From Paulinella micropora (lineage: Eukaryota; Cercozoa; Imbricatea; Euglyphida; Paulinellidae): 64,000 nucleotides of DNA. Numbering within the stretch: position 1 is the stretch's first letter; each line of letters begins with the position of its first letter. Made by a program: the position numbers and the translations under genes. Below the pieces are notes generated by a model. It was not told the DNA's origin. It was given only the letters and a program-made list of their open reading frames with translations, and did no database searches. The DNA is taken from NCBI GenBank assembly GCA_019918135.1, contig WBZZ01002490.1, positions 186,001 to 250,000 of the forward strand, in the 5' to 3' direction. Positions 1 to 10,083 of the stretch are shown one piece after another.

Positions 1-1
1 G

Positions 2-211
2 CGACCAGACCAGCGTCAGGCTCAGCGGAGATCTACTGGTGCCCCTTTGCTTTGCCCCGTGCCCGACTCGGAGAGGCTGAAAGCGGCTGAACCTCGTACC
101 AAGCCTGGTGGTGCTCTCTCGCAACCCAGCAAATGCGCAAGCAAAGAAGAAGAAGAAGAAGTAGAAAAAGAACAGCTCCAGGAGGATGCTGACAACACGG
201 ACTCTGATTAA
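2..211 (+). CDS. C-terminal end of an unidentified acidic-tailed protein (partial)
   Basis: The frame is open from the window edge to a TAA at 209-211 and gives 69 residues. It ends in an acidic stretch: five Glu encoded by a GAA run, then a Glu/Gln/Asp-rich tail ending DNTDSD. The upstream part is Arg/Pro/Ser-rich and looks disordered. An AATAAA lies 57 bases after the stop, which fits a real gene end. No family can be assigned from the tail. That it is coding is inferred from the open frame, the acidic tail and the polyadenylation-like signal. Confidence 0.6.
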   Translation, partial: RPDQRQAQRRSTGAPLLCPVPDSERLKAAEPRTKPGGALSQPSKCASKEEEEEVEKEQLQEDADNTDSD

Positions 212-267
212 AGGGGGAGAAGAGGGAGAGTTAATACTTGTTGTTCTTAAAGTCTTTTAATTCAATC

Positions 268-273
268 AATAAA
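268..273 (+). promoter_or_regulatory. AATAAA polyadenylation-like signal
   Basis: An AATAAA hexamer lies in AT-rich sequence shortly after the stop at 211. Similar hexamers follow other intact genes here (18,102 and about 28,774), which suggests eukaryote-type 3' end formation. Confidence 0.4.
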
Positions 274-300
274 ATGTTTTTGCTGCCGTTGGGTATTAAT

Positions 301-342
301 AAAAAAAAACCTTGACAAAGTTTTTAATCTTGGCACTGAGAA
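301..342 (-). terminator. R1 element directly behind the kinase-like gene
   Basis: Read on the minus strand, it starts one base after the kinase-like stop codon: CAGTGCCAAG, then ATTAAAAACTTTGTCAAGG, then a T run. The same module occurs tens of times in the repeat mosaics and behind other genes in sense orientation (36,915-36,979, 48,131-48,178, 52,441-52,499). A role in transcript 3' end formation is inferred from this placement. Confidence 0.5.
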
Positions 343-343
343 C

Positions 344-1819
344 CTAGCTGGCCAGAAAGTCGGTAGCCAGGACCAGCTGCAAGAACTCGAGGCTTAGATA
401 GCGCAGCCACGTCTCTTTCTGTATACCTCGGGGCGGGGTTCGCTTAGCAAAAGAGACCGCACGTATTTTTGTTAGACCGAAACGGCTAGAATCGTCTTCG
501 TACAAGCTCAGAAAGCCCCCCTGCCATAAATATGATTCATCTACCTCGATTTCTCTTGCAGAATCAGCTGGGTACCAAAAGCGTGTGCTGACCGGCCACG
601 AGGCCTTGGCTTCTTTCAGGTACATAAAAAGCGAGTAGAATGGGCCCACCTTGGGGCTCTCTAGGTCCGCCCACCACAGCGCACACGCCAGCAACCGAGT
701 ACGGGGCGGATGCGACACAGAGCCTAGGAGCCCCTTCCTTAGCCGGGCGTGGGGGAGTTCGGGCAGGGATTGTGTACCTTGGCTTTTTTCTTCTACCCAA
801 ACCTGCACCTGAATCCAGGAACAGGTGTACACGGCCCAGCAGCACACGCGGTTGCTAAAGTCTACCAAGTCGGTGACCCTCACGGGTTCCTGTCGCAGAC
901 TGTTTCGTGTGTGCTCTAGGTAGGAACATTTCTGTGCTTGGGCCCGGGAATGCGGCTCAACCTTTAACGCCGCCAGCCGCTCGTGGTCAAAGTCGATGGG
1001 CCGGAATTTTTTGTTGTCGTCTAAGAGCAGGTTCCACTCCGCCAAGTCCCAGTACAGAATGCGGGCCTTCGCTAACGCACTTAAGAACAGCTTTACGTCC
1101 CTAAGCCAATTGTTCCAAATCTCGTCATCCTGCTCAAACGACGTCTGGGTTTGGTCGCTTGGTCGCTTGCCGGCGTAGGGCATACAGAACCAGTATTCGA
1201 GTGCTCCGCCGTCGTCCGTCTCGACAGCCCACGCGCGTTCTATTCCTGGTACCAACCCGTTTGTGATTGTGTGCAAATGTGCCTGTACTCCCGCGTCCAG
1301 CAGGATTCCTTTGTCACCGGAGCGTTTGAAGACGTGCCACTGGCCCCTATCCTCTGGAACGTCGTTGTCGGGGGAAGCGACGAAGACATCTCCGTCTTTA
1401 AGCCACCTTTGGAGGCAGAGATCTTTAAACTTGCTAAAGTCTTTATCCTGGCAAGCTTTTGTTGGTAATGTTAGAACTGTGCCTTCTTTTTGGTACAGAT
1501 CTGGCTCTTCGTCAGACAGTGCTGGGTCTTTATTGTCCTGTAAAGAAGTATGTACGCAGTCTGTTTTTGGCCTCAGTGTAGAAGGTTGTTTTTTTTGCAG
1601 CACCTTATCCAGCTCAGACAACACCTTATCACTCTGGCCCCCGTTTTCGGCTAGCGTCTTTTTTAAGTGCTGCAAGCAATCTTGCAGGTCGCTGGGCCGG
1701 TGATGGCGCGCGCAGACTGCCGCGGCGGGGCCTGGTACCGACCTCTCTCGCGGTGGCTTTCCAACGGGTTGCCCCCCCGCCGGCGACTGCGAGTGTTTGT
1801 GCTTTTTTTGGGGGGGCAT
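344..1819 (-). CDS. Protein-kinase-like fold protein (FunK1/RIO-like catalytic loop)
   Basis: The protein has 491 residues from the first in-frame ATG (an open frame with a TTG start adds eight). The N-terminal 100 residues are basic, Pro/Ser-rich and probably disordered. A kinase-like core spans about residues 110-290. The catalytic loop reads YWDLAEWNLLL (256-266, with Asp258 and Asn263 in the HxD...N positions), and a metal-binding loop PIDFDH (274-279) replaces DFG. This arrangement resembles fungal FunK1 and RIO-type kinases more than canonical Ser/Thr kinases. A glycine-rich loop and the beta3 lysine are not obvious, so activity is uncertain. The C-terminal 200 residues are Trp-rich and unassigned. 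R1 elements flank the gene on both sides. The substrate is unknown. Confidence 0.72.
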   Translation of the reverse strand: MPPQKKHKHSQSPAGGQPVGKPPRERSVPGPAAAVCARHHRPSDLQDCLQHLKKTLAENGGQSDKVLSELDKVLQKKQPSTLRPKTDCVHTSLQDNKDPALSDEEPDLYQKEGTVLTLPTKACQDKDFSKFKDLCLQRWLKDGDVFVASPDNDVPEDRGQWHVFKRSGDKGILLDAGVQAHLHTITNGLVPGIERAWAVETDDGGALEYWFCMPYAGKRPSDQTQTSFEQDDEIWNNWLRDVKLFLSALAKARILYWDLAEWNLLLDDNKKFRPIDFDHERLAALKVEPHSRAQAQKCSYLEHTRNSLRQEPVRVTDLVDFSNRVCCWAVYTCSWIQVQVWVEEKSQGTQSLPELPHARLRKGLLGSVSHPPRTRLLACALWWADLESPKVGPFYSLFMYLKEAKASWPVSTRFWYPADSAREIEVDESYLWQGGFLSLYEDDSSRFGLTKIRAVSFAKRTPPRGIQKETWLRYLSLEFLQLVLATDFLAS

Positions 1820-1846
1820 TTTTTTCACTTGTTTTCGAACCAAGCA

Positions 1847-1903
1847 TAAGACAATCGAGCTTTAATTCAGCGTATTCTTTTTTTGCACTTTCTTGGCGCG
1901 CCC
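1847..1903 (+). repeat. R1 element upstream of the kinase-like gene
   Basis: It carries TCGAGCTTTAATTCAGCG, a T-rich stretch, and GCACTTTCTTGGCGCGCCC. This is the second common R1 form; the form at 301-342 starts the same way but replaces the centre by a longer T run. It points away from the gene to its left. Confidence 0.6.
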
Positions 1904-2003
1904 TCTCCCCCCCCCCCTCCCTTTCCCCTGCCATTCCTTTGTGAACTGGACTTTTTCTCTTTCCCCTTTTTCGAATGCAATTCGTCGCCAAATTGTCTGT
2001 GTG

Positions 2004-2068
2004 TGATATGGTCGAAAAGGGCAATACTTCCGAGTTCTCCGACGTAACTTCCCTTTTTAGCCATATCA
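2004..2068. repeat. Imperfect inverted repeat (hairpin family H)
   Basis: The left arm at 2004-2021 (TGATATGGTCGAAAAGGG) pairs with the right arm at 2051-2068, with two mismatches and a 29-nt loop. A related hairpin with the same GTGATATGG tip lies at 36,300-36,367, so this is a small dispersed family. Both copies sit next to R1-like sequence. Confidence 0.6.
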
Positions 2069-2111
2069 GGCTTCTAATTATTAACAGAGGAAAAGAAACA
2101 GCGAGGAGTGG

Positions 2112-2172
2112 GGCGCCAAGAACTACAAAAAAAGTCCACGCTGAATTAAAACTCGAAAAAATCTTGCACTAG
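2112..2172 (-). repeat. R1 element, minus orientation
   Basis: GGCGCCAAGAA, an A-rich stretch, CACGCTGAATTAAAACTCGA and TCTTGCAC form the reverse complement of R1. It marks the start of the first mosaic. Confidence 0.55.
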
Positions 2173-3379
2173 CGCAGAAGCTACAAACAAAATAAATACA
2201 CGCAACGCCTCCACTAATCCCCCCCGGCCCCTTTTTCTTTTAGTTTTCAGTGCCAAAATCACAACTTTGTCATGGATTTTTTTAATTTTTTTTACACCGG
2301 CGAAGCGCGCCCCTGCCTCTTCACTCTACACGCGCAAACAAAGGACGAAAGGGGGGACGGGGTGGAAGCACATCCCGCCCCCCTTCTTTTTCTCTCTCCC
2401 TTTCTTCCTCCCCCCCCGTCTGTTCCCTTTGTTATCGGCCCAAATTCTTTTTCCTTTTTTCATATTTTTCTGACCTTGCGCACGGTGGCCGACCCATGGC
2501 ACAAACAGGACGCCGCCGGGCCCGGGCGGGGCTCTTGTCCTCCTGGCACATTGACCACTGCCCATCCATCCGCCGCAGGGTCGTGCTGGAGCACGGTGTT
2601 ACGCTCCTAGTTTTCAGTGCCCAAGTGTACGATCGTCGAGCTTTAAGTTAGCGTATTTTTTTTCGTACTCTCTTGACGTGGGCCGGCTGCTGCGGCAGCC
2701 CGAGGGTGCCGTTGCAAACGTCAAGTGCAATGCCCTGTCGAGCTTTAATTCAGCATCAATTCTCTCCATCTCCTAATTCTCAGTGCCAAGATTAAGACTT
2801 TGTCAGGGATTTTTTTGCGCTGATTTTTGTACACAGGCGAAGCGCGCCCCTGCCTTCCCTTCTCCCGCTCCCGCCCCCTTTTCATATTTTTCTGACCTTG
2901 CGCACGGTGGCGGAGCCATGGCACGGACAGGATGCAGTCGGGCCCGCCGGGGCTTTTGTCTTCCTAGCACATTGACCATCGCCCATTCATTCGTCGCAGG
3001 GTCGTGCTGGAGCACGGTGCCCTGCTCCTAGTTTTCAGTGCCCCCATGTAAGACCGTCGAGTTTTAATTCAGCGCATTCTCTTTCGCACTCTCTTGGCGC
3101 CCCTACCCCCCCCCCCACTTCCCTCCCGCTCCCGATTTCCCCTTTCCCTGCTCCTTGAGTCCCCCGGGCTCAGGAGGCTCAGAGGGGAGGAAGAAAGAAA
3201 GGGGGAGGGGGGGGGCGCCCCCCCCCCCATCGGTGGGCTCCAAAAAAAAGTTTGCTTATTTTTGACCCCCGCTCTGAGGAGGGAGGGCAGCACGCAGCCG
3301 CGTGCTGCCCTTTCTCTCTCCCAGCTGTCTGCCGGTCTCAGGGTTTGCCTTCCTAGATTTCAATCCAATCCGATTTTTT

Positions 3380-3420
3380 TTTGGGATGCGTTTGCACACG
3401 CAAACAAGGGACGAGGGGGG
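3380..3420 (+). repeat. R4 module (GTTTGC/GCAAAC hairpin), representative copy
   Basis: GCGTTTGCACACGCAAACAA is followed by GGGACGAGGGG; the stem GTTTGC/GCAAAC encloses four bases. Other copies lie near 3,784, 7,909, 8,311, 10,599, 14,693, 15,090, 16,228, 18,981, 20,049, 41,149, 43,008, 43,865 and 45,390. It usually follows the right arm of R2 and leads into a purine-rich tract. Confidence 0.6.
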
Positions 3421-3563
3421 GGGGAGGGGGAGGAGAAAGAGGAAAGGGGAAGAAGGGGGAGGGGAGTGATTCCCCCGCCCCCCTCCCTCCCCTCTGTTCC
3501 CGTTGCCCCCCCCCCCTTTCATTCCCCCCGTTTGTTTCTTTGGTTGTCGAGCAAAAAAAAATT

Positions 3564-3764
3564 CCGCAGATATTTTCATATTTTTCATATTTTTCTGACC
3601 TTGCGCACGGTGGCCGAGCCATGGCACGGACAGGACGCCGTCGGGTCCGGCCGGGGCCCTTGTCCACCTGCTACATTGACCACTGCCCGTCCATCCGCCG
3701 CAGGGCTGCGCTGGAGCACAGTGCGCAAGATCTGCGGAGATATCTGCGGAAATATGAAAAGTGG
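3564..3764 (+). repeat. R2 element, representative copy with inverted arms
   Basis: The left arm (3564-3607) runs from CCGCAGAT through TTTCATATTTTTCTGACC to TTGCGCA. The right arm (3721-3764) is its imperfect reverse complement, from GTGCGCAAGATCTGCGG to ATATGAAAAG. The core contains GCACGGTGGCCGAGCCATGG, GGACGCCGTCGGG and CATTGACCAC. Many copies continue instead into GGAGCACGGTGCTCC, a perfect hairpin. About 38 cores occur in the window and all but one (42,290-42,425) are on the plus strand. The long inverted arms look MITE-like. The strand bias suggests spread by duplication of larger blocks. Confidence 0.75.
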
Positions 3765-5894
3765 AAAAAAAAATTTGGGATGCGTTTGCACGCGCAAACA
3801 AGGGACGAGGGGAGGGGAGGGGGTAGCAGGGGACGACGGGAACAGAGGGAAGGGAGGGGGGCGGGGGGGAGCACTCCCCTCCCCCTTCTTGCCCCCCTTT
3901 CTCTTTCTCCTCTCCCTCCCTACTCCCCCCCCCCCTTTCATTCCCCCCCGTTTGTTTCTTTGGTTGTCGAGCAAAAAAAATTTCCGCAGATCTTTTCATA
4001 TTTTTCTGACCCTGCGCAAGGTGGCCGAGTCATGGCGCGGACAGGACGCCGTCGGGGTTGTGAGGTCCTTTCCCTCCTAGCCCAATGACCACCGCGCTAT
4101 CCATCCGCCGCAGGGGGACAAGGGGGAACAGAGGGACGAAAGAGGGGGCGGGGATGGAGAGCACACCCCGCCCCTCCCTGCACACGTTCTCAGTGCCAAG
4201 ATTAAAATTTTTTCTTTTAGTAATTTCTTTTCGCACGATTTTTCTTGTACACCGGCAAAGCGCGCCCCTACCCTTCCCTTCCCTCTAGCTCCCGATCCTC
4301 AGACGAGGGACTAGACAATTCATACTCTCCCCCCCTTCCCTCCTTTCATATTTTTCTGACATTGCGCACGGTGGCCGAGCTACGGCACGGACAGGGTACC
4401 GTCGGGGTAGTGAGGCCCCTGTCCTCTTGGCACATTGACCACCGTCCATCCATTCGCCGCAGATTGTGCTGGAGCACGGTGCTCTGCTCTTAGTTTTCAG
4501 TGCTCGAGTGTACGACCGTCGAGCTTTAATTCAGCGTAAATTACGTTTTCTTGGCGCGGGAGCGGGAGAGGGGGCAGGGGCGCGCTTCGCCGGTGTACAA
4601 AAATCAGCGCAAAAAAAATCCAGGACAAAGTTGTAATCTTGGCACCGAGCTCAGGGGAGAGAGGAAGGGGCCGGGGGCGTCAAGAAAGTGCAAGAAAAGT
4701 CCACGCTGAATTAGAACTCGACAAGGCATTACGACTTGACAATTGAAACAGCACCCTCAGGCTGCCGCGGCATCCGGCCCACGTTATGTTGCTGCGGTAG
4801 CCTATGCTAGAACCCTAGCCGGCACCGTCTGTGCTCTGCTCGCGCGCAAGGTCAGAAAAATATGAAAAGATCTGAGGATTTTTTTTTGCCCGACAACAAA
4901 GGGAACAGAGGGAGGAGGCAGGGGCGCGCTTCCCGGTGTACAAAAAAGAAATTAAAAAAAATCCCTGACAAAGCTTTAATACTGGACGGGGAAAAGCGCA
5001 TCCCGCCCCCTTCTTCCCCCCCCCCCCCCCCCTTTCTCTTCCTCCCTTCTCCCACGGGGGCAGTACTATTTGCCGCAGGGTCGTGCTGGGGGCACGGTGC
5101 TCCGCTCCTAGTTTTCAGTGCTCAAGTGTACGATCGTCGAGTGGGCCGGATGCTGCGACAGCCTGAGGGGGACGTTGCAAGTGTCAAGTGTAAGACTTTG
5201 TCGAGTTTTAATTCAGCGTAATTTTTCTTGCACTTTCTTGGCGCAGAAGCTACAAACAAAATAAAGACACGCAACGCTTCTACTAATCCCCCCCCCCCCT
5301 ATGCCGGGCGCCTTCCCCCCTTCACTCTTACTGACGCGGGGAAAAGATAGATTAATCCTCCTCGGCCCCTTCCTCTCTCTAGTTTTCAGTGCCAAGACTA
5401 CAACTCTGTCCTGGATTTTTTTAATTTTTTTGTACACCGGCGAAGCGCGCCCCTGCCCCCCCCCTCTCCCGCTCCGCTCCCGATTTTCAGACAGTGAGGG
5501 GGGGGGGGGACGGGGGACGGGAGAGAAACACATCCCGCCCCCTTCTTCCTCCCTTCCACTTTTTCTATCTTTGTTTGTTCCTTTGTTGTCGGGCAAAAAA
5601 TCTCCGCAGATCTTTCATATTTTTCTGACCTTGCGCACGGTGGCTGAGCCATGGCACGGACAGGACGCCGTCGGGTCCGGCCGGGGCCCTTGTCCTCCTG
5701 GCACATTGACCACGGGGGGCAGTACCATCCGCCGCAGGGTCGTGCTGGTGCACGGTGCTCCGCTCATAGCTTTCAGTGTCCCAAGTGTAAGACAGTCGAG
5801 CTTTAATTCAGCGTATTTCGTACATTCTTAGCGCCTCCTCCCCTCTTTCCTCCTCTGAGCCCAGGGGGCTCAAGGAGAGGGGGGGAGGAATAAG

Positions 5895-6160
5895 CAGAGG
5901 ACAAAGGTGAGAGGGGCGACGAAGGTGAGAGGGAGGGCCTTGGCTGGGTCTTCCTCACGGCGGCCCAGCCGAGCGTCTGTGTGGGGATTTTGTTTTTGCG
6001 CAAGTAGATTTTGGCGCCAAATTGGCGCTTACGGCTGTTTCCCCGAGAAAGCTAAGACGCACTGCCCGGCTGGAGCCTGGCGGGCGCACCCTACCTCCGG
6101 ACGGCACAATTTGGCGCCGAATTTAGCTGGGGCCTTTCCGGAGGCTCAAGGAGTAGGAGG
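5895..6160 (+). repeat. R3 element (TTTGGCGCCAAA palindromes)
   Basis: It starts with GGTGAGAGGGGCGACGAAGG units, then CTTCCTCACGGCGGCCCAGC, the palindrome TTTGGCGCCAAA at 6010-6021, and a second ATTTGGCGCCGAAT at 6109-6122. The first palindrome matches the E2F-type consensus. Further copies are at 12,690-12,960, 22,370-22,660, 22,790-23,015, 43,915-44,145 and 44,250-44,520. Confidence 0.75.
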
Positions 6161-7063
6161 GAGGGGAGGGGAAGGGCGCAGAAGCTGCAAAAGAATCTCC
6201 GAACATGCAACGCCTCCACAGGTCGGCCTCCCCTCTGTTCATATCCCCGCGGACCCTGCGCACAGTGGCCGAGCTATGGCACGGACAGGACGCCGTCGGG
6301 ATTATTAAACTCTTATCTTCCTAGCACATTGACCACGGGGGCAGTACCATTCGCGCAGGGTCGTGCTGGAGCACGGTCCTCCGCTCCTAGTTTTCAGTGC
6401 TCAAGTGTACGACCGTCGAGTGGGCCCGATGCTACGGCAGCCTGAGAGTGCCTTTGCAAGTGTCAAGTGTAAGACTTTGTCGAGTTTTAATTCAGCGTGG
6501 ACTTTTCTTGCACCGGCGAAGCGCCCTGCTCCCCCTGTCCCTTCCTTTTCCTCTCCCCTTCTTCCCCCCCCCCCCCCCGTCTGCTCCCTTTGTTGTTGGG
6601 CAATTTTTTTTTCCTTTTTTCATTTTTTTCTGATATTGCGCACGGTGGCCGAGCCATGGCGTGGACAAGACGCCGTCGGGGCCGGCCGGGGCTCTTGTCC
6701 TGGCACATTGACCACCACCCATCCATCCGCCACAGGGTCGTACTGGAGCACGGTGCTCCGCTCCTAGTTCCCAGTGCCCCCAAATGTAAGACCGTCGAGC
6801 TTTAATTCAAGCGTATTCTTTTTCGCACTCTCTTGGCACGCGAATAGAGCACAGACGGTGCCGGTCAGTGTTCATGGCTCGGGCTACCGCAGCAACATGA
6901 CATGGGCCGGATGTCGTTGCAAGTGTCAAGTGTAATGCCTTGTCGAGTGTTAATTTCAGCATGGACTTTTCTTACACTTTCTTTGCGCCCCCCTGCCTCT
7001 TCCCCTCCCTTTTGAGCCCAGGGGGCTCAAGGAGCAGGGGAGGGGAAAGAAGAAGGGTGAATG

Positions 7064-7110
7064 GCGCAGAAGCTACAAACAAAATAAATACATGCAACGC
7101 CTCCACTAAC
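7064..7110 (+). repeat. R6 module, representative copy
   Basis: GCGCAGAAGCTACAAACAAA is followed by ATAAATACATGCAACGCCTC. Copies occur near 2,170, 5,240, 6,175, 10,190, 12,035, 12,965, 13,845, 20,390, 23,036, 36,700 (minus), 53,690 and 62,470 (minus). It usually follows a GAGCCC-GGGCTC palindrome with a G-rich tract. Confidence 0.55.
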
Positions 7111-8532
7111 CCCCCCCCCCCTATGCCGGGCGCCTTTCCCCTTTCCCTCTTACTGACGGGGGGTAGAGATAGATTAAATCCTCCCCGGCAGTGCCAAGAG
7201 TACAAATTTGTCACGGATTTTTTTTTGCGCTGATTTTTGTACACCGGCGAAGCGCGCCCCTGCCCTCCCGATTCTCAGACAGTGAGAAAGGGGCGGGTAG
7301 AAGCACATCCCCCTTCTTCTCCCCCTTTCTCCCCCCCCCCCTTCTTCCCTTCCCCCCGTCTGTTCCCTTTGTTGTCGGGCAAAAAAAATTCCGCAGATCT
7401 TTGCATATTTTTCTGACCTTGCGCACGGTGGCTGAGCCATGGCACGGACAGGATGCCGTCGGGCCCGCCGGTGCTTTTGTCTTTCTAGCACATTGACCAC
7501 CGCCCATTCATTCGCCGCAGGGTCGTGATGGAGCACGGTGCCCTGCTCCTAGTTTTCAGTGCCCCCATGTAAGACCGTCGAGCTTTAATTCAGCGCATTC
7601 TTTTTCGTACTCTCTTGGCGCCCCTACTCCCCCCCCCCCCCCTTCCCTCCCGCTCCCGATTTCCCCTTCCCCTGCTCCTTGAGCCCCCCGGGCTCAGGGG
7701 GCTCAGGGAGGGAAGAAAGAAAGGGGTAGGGGGGGGAGCGCCCCCCCCCCATCGGTAGGCTCCAAAAAAAGTTTACTTATTTTTGCCCCCCCGCTCTGAG
7801 GAGGGAAGGGGATGTGCCGCGTGCTGCCCTTTCTCTCTCCCAGCTGTCTACTGTCTCAGGGGGGTTTGCCTTCCTAGATTTCAATCCAATCCGATTTTTT
7901 TTTGGGATGCGTTTGCACGCGCAAACAAGGGACGAGGGGAGGGAGGGGGAGGAGAAAGAGGAAGGGGGAAGAAGGGGGAGGGGAGTGATTCCCCCCCGCC
8001 CCCCTCCCTTCCCTCTGTTCCCGTCGCCCCCCCCCCCTTTCATCCCCCCCCCCCCGTTTGTTTCTCTGGTTGTCGTGCAAAAGAAAATTTCCGCAGATCT
8101 TTTCATATTTTTCATATTTTTCCGACCTTGCGCACGGTGGCCGAGCCATGGCACGGATAGGACGCCGTCGGGTCCGGCCGGGGCTCTTGTCCACCTGCTA
8201 CATTGACCACCGCCCGTCCATCCACCGCAGGGCTGCGCTGGAGCACAGTGCGCAAGATGTAAAAAATAGGAAAAATATAAAAGTGGAAAAGAAATTTTTT
8301 TTTGGGATGCGTTTGCACGCACAAACAAGGGACGAGGGGGGGGTGTAGCAGGGGACGACGGGAACAGAGGGGAGGGAGGGGGGCGGGGGGGGGAGCACTC
8401 CCCTGCCCCTTCTTCCCCCCTTCCTCTTTCTCCTCTCCCTCCCTTCCTCCCCCTTTCATTCCCCCCGTCTGTTCCCTTTGTTGTCGGGCAAAAAAAAATT
8501 TCCGCAGATCTTTTCATATTTTTCTGATCTTG

Positions 8533-8690
8533 ACTGACGAAGGACGAGATCCCTGGAGCGCTAAGTCCTTTGATGAATTTAATGAGTTGTTGACAAAGTG
8601 GGAAGGAAAGGCACAACAGTCCGGCGTGCAGCCTCCAACGGAACCGCCACTCGAGCCCAGCAACAGACTCATCACGCTGAATTTACGTTG
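8533..8690 (+). pseudogene. Partial duplicate of the BTB gene 5' coding part
   Basis: This stretch is nearly identical to 8,912-9,067, offset by 379 bases, and matches about the first 55 codons of the BTB gene. It begins abruptly inside an R2 left arm (TTTCATATTTTTCTGATCTTG) and ends before the BTB core. It is a fragment fused to repeat sequence and probably arose by tandem duplication or by repeat-mediated recombination. Confidence 0.75.
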
Positions 8691-8905
8691 CGAGAGACCT
8701 TTTTCTTCTAACATACTGGTGCAAACAAGAGTGCTTTGCGCGTGGCCGTCGCGGAGGCCCCCCCTCTCTCCTTTAGATTTGTCTTGTGCCTCCCCCTCCC
8801 CTTGCCTCTACTCCTCTCCCCCTTTCGCCACCCTTCCAGTTTATGTCACAAAAAAATTCTCTTCTTTTTTCTAACTTGCAGTGGAATATACCCGAGGGAG
8901 AGAGC
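8691..8905. other. Pyrimidine-rich leader between the two BTB 5' copies
   Basis: This is CT-rich sequence ending in TTTTTTCTAACTTGCAG at about 8,865-8,881, just before the BTB start. That resembles a polypyrimidine tract and 3' splice site, but no paired donor is evident. It may simply be a leader. Confidence 0.3.
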
Positions 8906-9801
8906 ATGGCTACTGACGAAGGACGAGACCCCTGGAGCGCTAAGTCTTTTGATGAATTTAATGAGTTGTTGACAAAGTGGGAAGGAAAGGCACAACAGTC
9001 CGGCGTGCAGCCTCAAACGGAACCGCCGCTCGAGCCCAGCAACAGACTCATCACGCTTGATGTCGGAGGTACTATATTACGAACCCGTGCCGAAACCTTG
9101 CAGGCACGCAGTGTTTTCTTTCGAGAAGTCTTGGCGCCTTCGTCAGTTGTGCGATGGGATCCGCGCGAGGCACTTTTTTGGACTTGGATCCAGGTGCATT
9201 TTGCGTGATCTTGTCGTATTTCAGAACAGGTTGCCCACACACCTTACTACAGTCCTTGGCGTGTTATTATTTGCTGGAAGTACAAACCAAGTACGCAGTG
9301 ACTTCGCAGGGCATCTTGTATGAAGCACAGCCAAAAAGTCATGATTACTGGATTCCGGAGGAGCAAACGCCTTTAGTTAGCCAGGTGGGTTTTTGTCGCG
9401 AGTGCTGGACGCCCCTCGGGTTTCCCTACGAACAAATTATCACAAACATGCATACTGAAGAAAAGACTACTTATAGTGGCAGGGCAAAGAACATAAAGGC
9501 CTACTGTGTTTCTTGCAAAGAAGCCGCTGGCCCAACTACCAAGCTCGAACCTGTGCTATCTTGTGAGGGCAGGTCCGGTGGGAACCCGCGCGTTGATTGG
9601 TCGCACGACAAGACATTTTGTGTCCCGTTCGACCGCACCGCGACTTGTCTAGCGAGTGCTATAGTCAGGCAGCTTCGGTACCTACAGGTGACGCTCGATA
9701 CCTTTCTTAGCTGGCCCAAATGGCAAAAGCCGTCTCCTGGGGCGCGGGCCGACAGGCCATTTCCCTTGGTAGGTGCCTCCGCTACTACTACCTTACCTTG
9801 A
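8906..9801 (+). pseudogene. BTB/T1 (potassium-channel tetramerisation type) domain gene, apparently broken
   Basis: The ATG at 8906 is followed by an acidic/Trp leader and then RLITLDVGGTILRTRAETL, the classic opening of a BTB/T1 domain. Later FLDLDPGAFCVILSYFRTG matches the second conserved T1 block. The T1 domain usually mediates self-assembly, and KCTD-type proteins use it to recruit cullin-3. After it comes a 150-residue Cys-containing part (CRECW, CVSC) that could bind zinc. The coding region does not read through in a single frame; it looks broken once, or the assembly has an indel. A near copy of its 5' part lies just upstream. Giant viruses of amoebae often carry many BTB genes. Confidence 0.7.
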
Positions 9802-9935
9802 GCGAAGAGTGATAGCGGAACAAAAATTGAACAAGATGCACCTGAAAAGAAGCAAAAACGCAGCTGATAGCTTGTTTTTTTTAAAAATAAAAATACGAAT
9901 TATTCCAGCCGATAATGCTAAAAGTAAAAAAAAAA

Positions 9936-10083
9936 CTTACACCCTCCGTCGCCGCCGGCTTGCAGTACAGCGACAACAGGTCCTGGCACAGCAGCGACCC
10001 GCCGGCAGCCTTTGCAAACGCCCCGGGGTCGACCACAAAGGACAGCAGGTCCGCGCCAAACTTGGCTTCATCCAATTTGGTTC
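9936..10083 (-). pseudogene. Short coding-like fragment between BTB gene and mosaic 2
   Basis: One minus frame reads KLDEAKFGADLLSFVVDPG and then an Ala/Cys/Leu-rich stretch, with amino-acid composition like the genes here and unlike the repeats. It ends near GGTGTAAG and is bounded by a (CA)n tract on its 5' side. No family was recognised. It is likely a gene remnant. Confidence 0.35.

Larger units (their letters stand above)
3725..8172. repeat. Segmental duplication, copy A
   Basis: About 4.4 kb is collinear with 10,533-14,947. Landmarks in the same order are the GTGGCCGAGTCATGG variant, the block beginning TGCTCGAGTGTACGACC (4,501 and 11,301), the R3 module (5,930 and 12,730) and the block with ACAGACGGTGCCGG (6,850 and 13,630). 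Differences are mostly homopolymer lengths and a few substitutions, so the duplication looks recent. Confidence 0.8.
2172..8532. repeat. Repeat mosaic 1
   Basis: This 6.4-kb stretch holds no credible gene. It is built from R1 elements in both orientations, R2 cores (near 2,474, 2,894, 3,598, 4,015, 4,362, 5,630, 6,250, 6,635, 7,418 and 8,126), one R3 module, R4 and R6 modules, GAGCCC..GGGCTC palindromes and long C- or G-rich tracts. Long open frames appear because the tracts avoid stop codons. The same blocks read open in several frames, which argues against coding. Confidence 0.9.

Noticed and set aside
3094-4080. Long open frames (up to 328 codons) inside the mosaics
   Set aside because: They are open because C- and G-rich tracts lack stops. 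The same DNA is open in several frames on both strands, the products are low-complexity Pro/Gly/Arg/Ser, and copies differ by indels of any length.
8865-8881. Splice acceptor before the BTB gene
   Set aside because: TTTTTTCTAACTTGCAG fits an acceptor, but no matching donor with a coding exon upstream was found, and the BTB ATG follows it.
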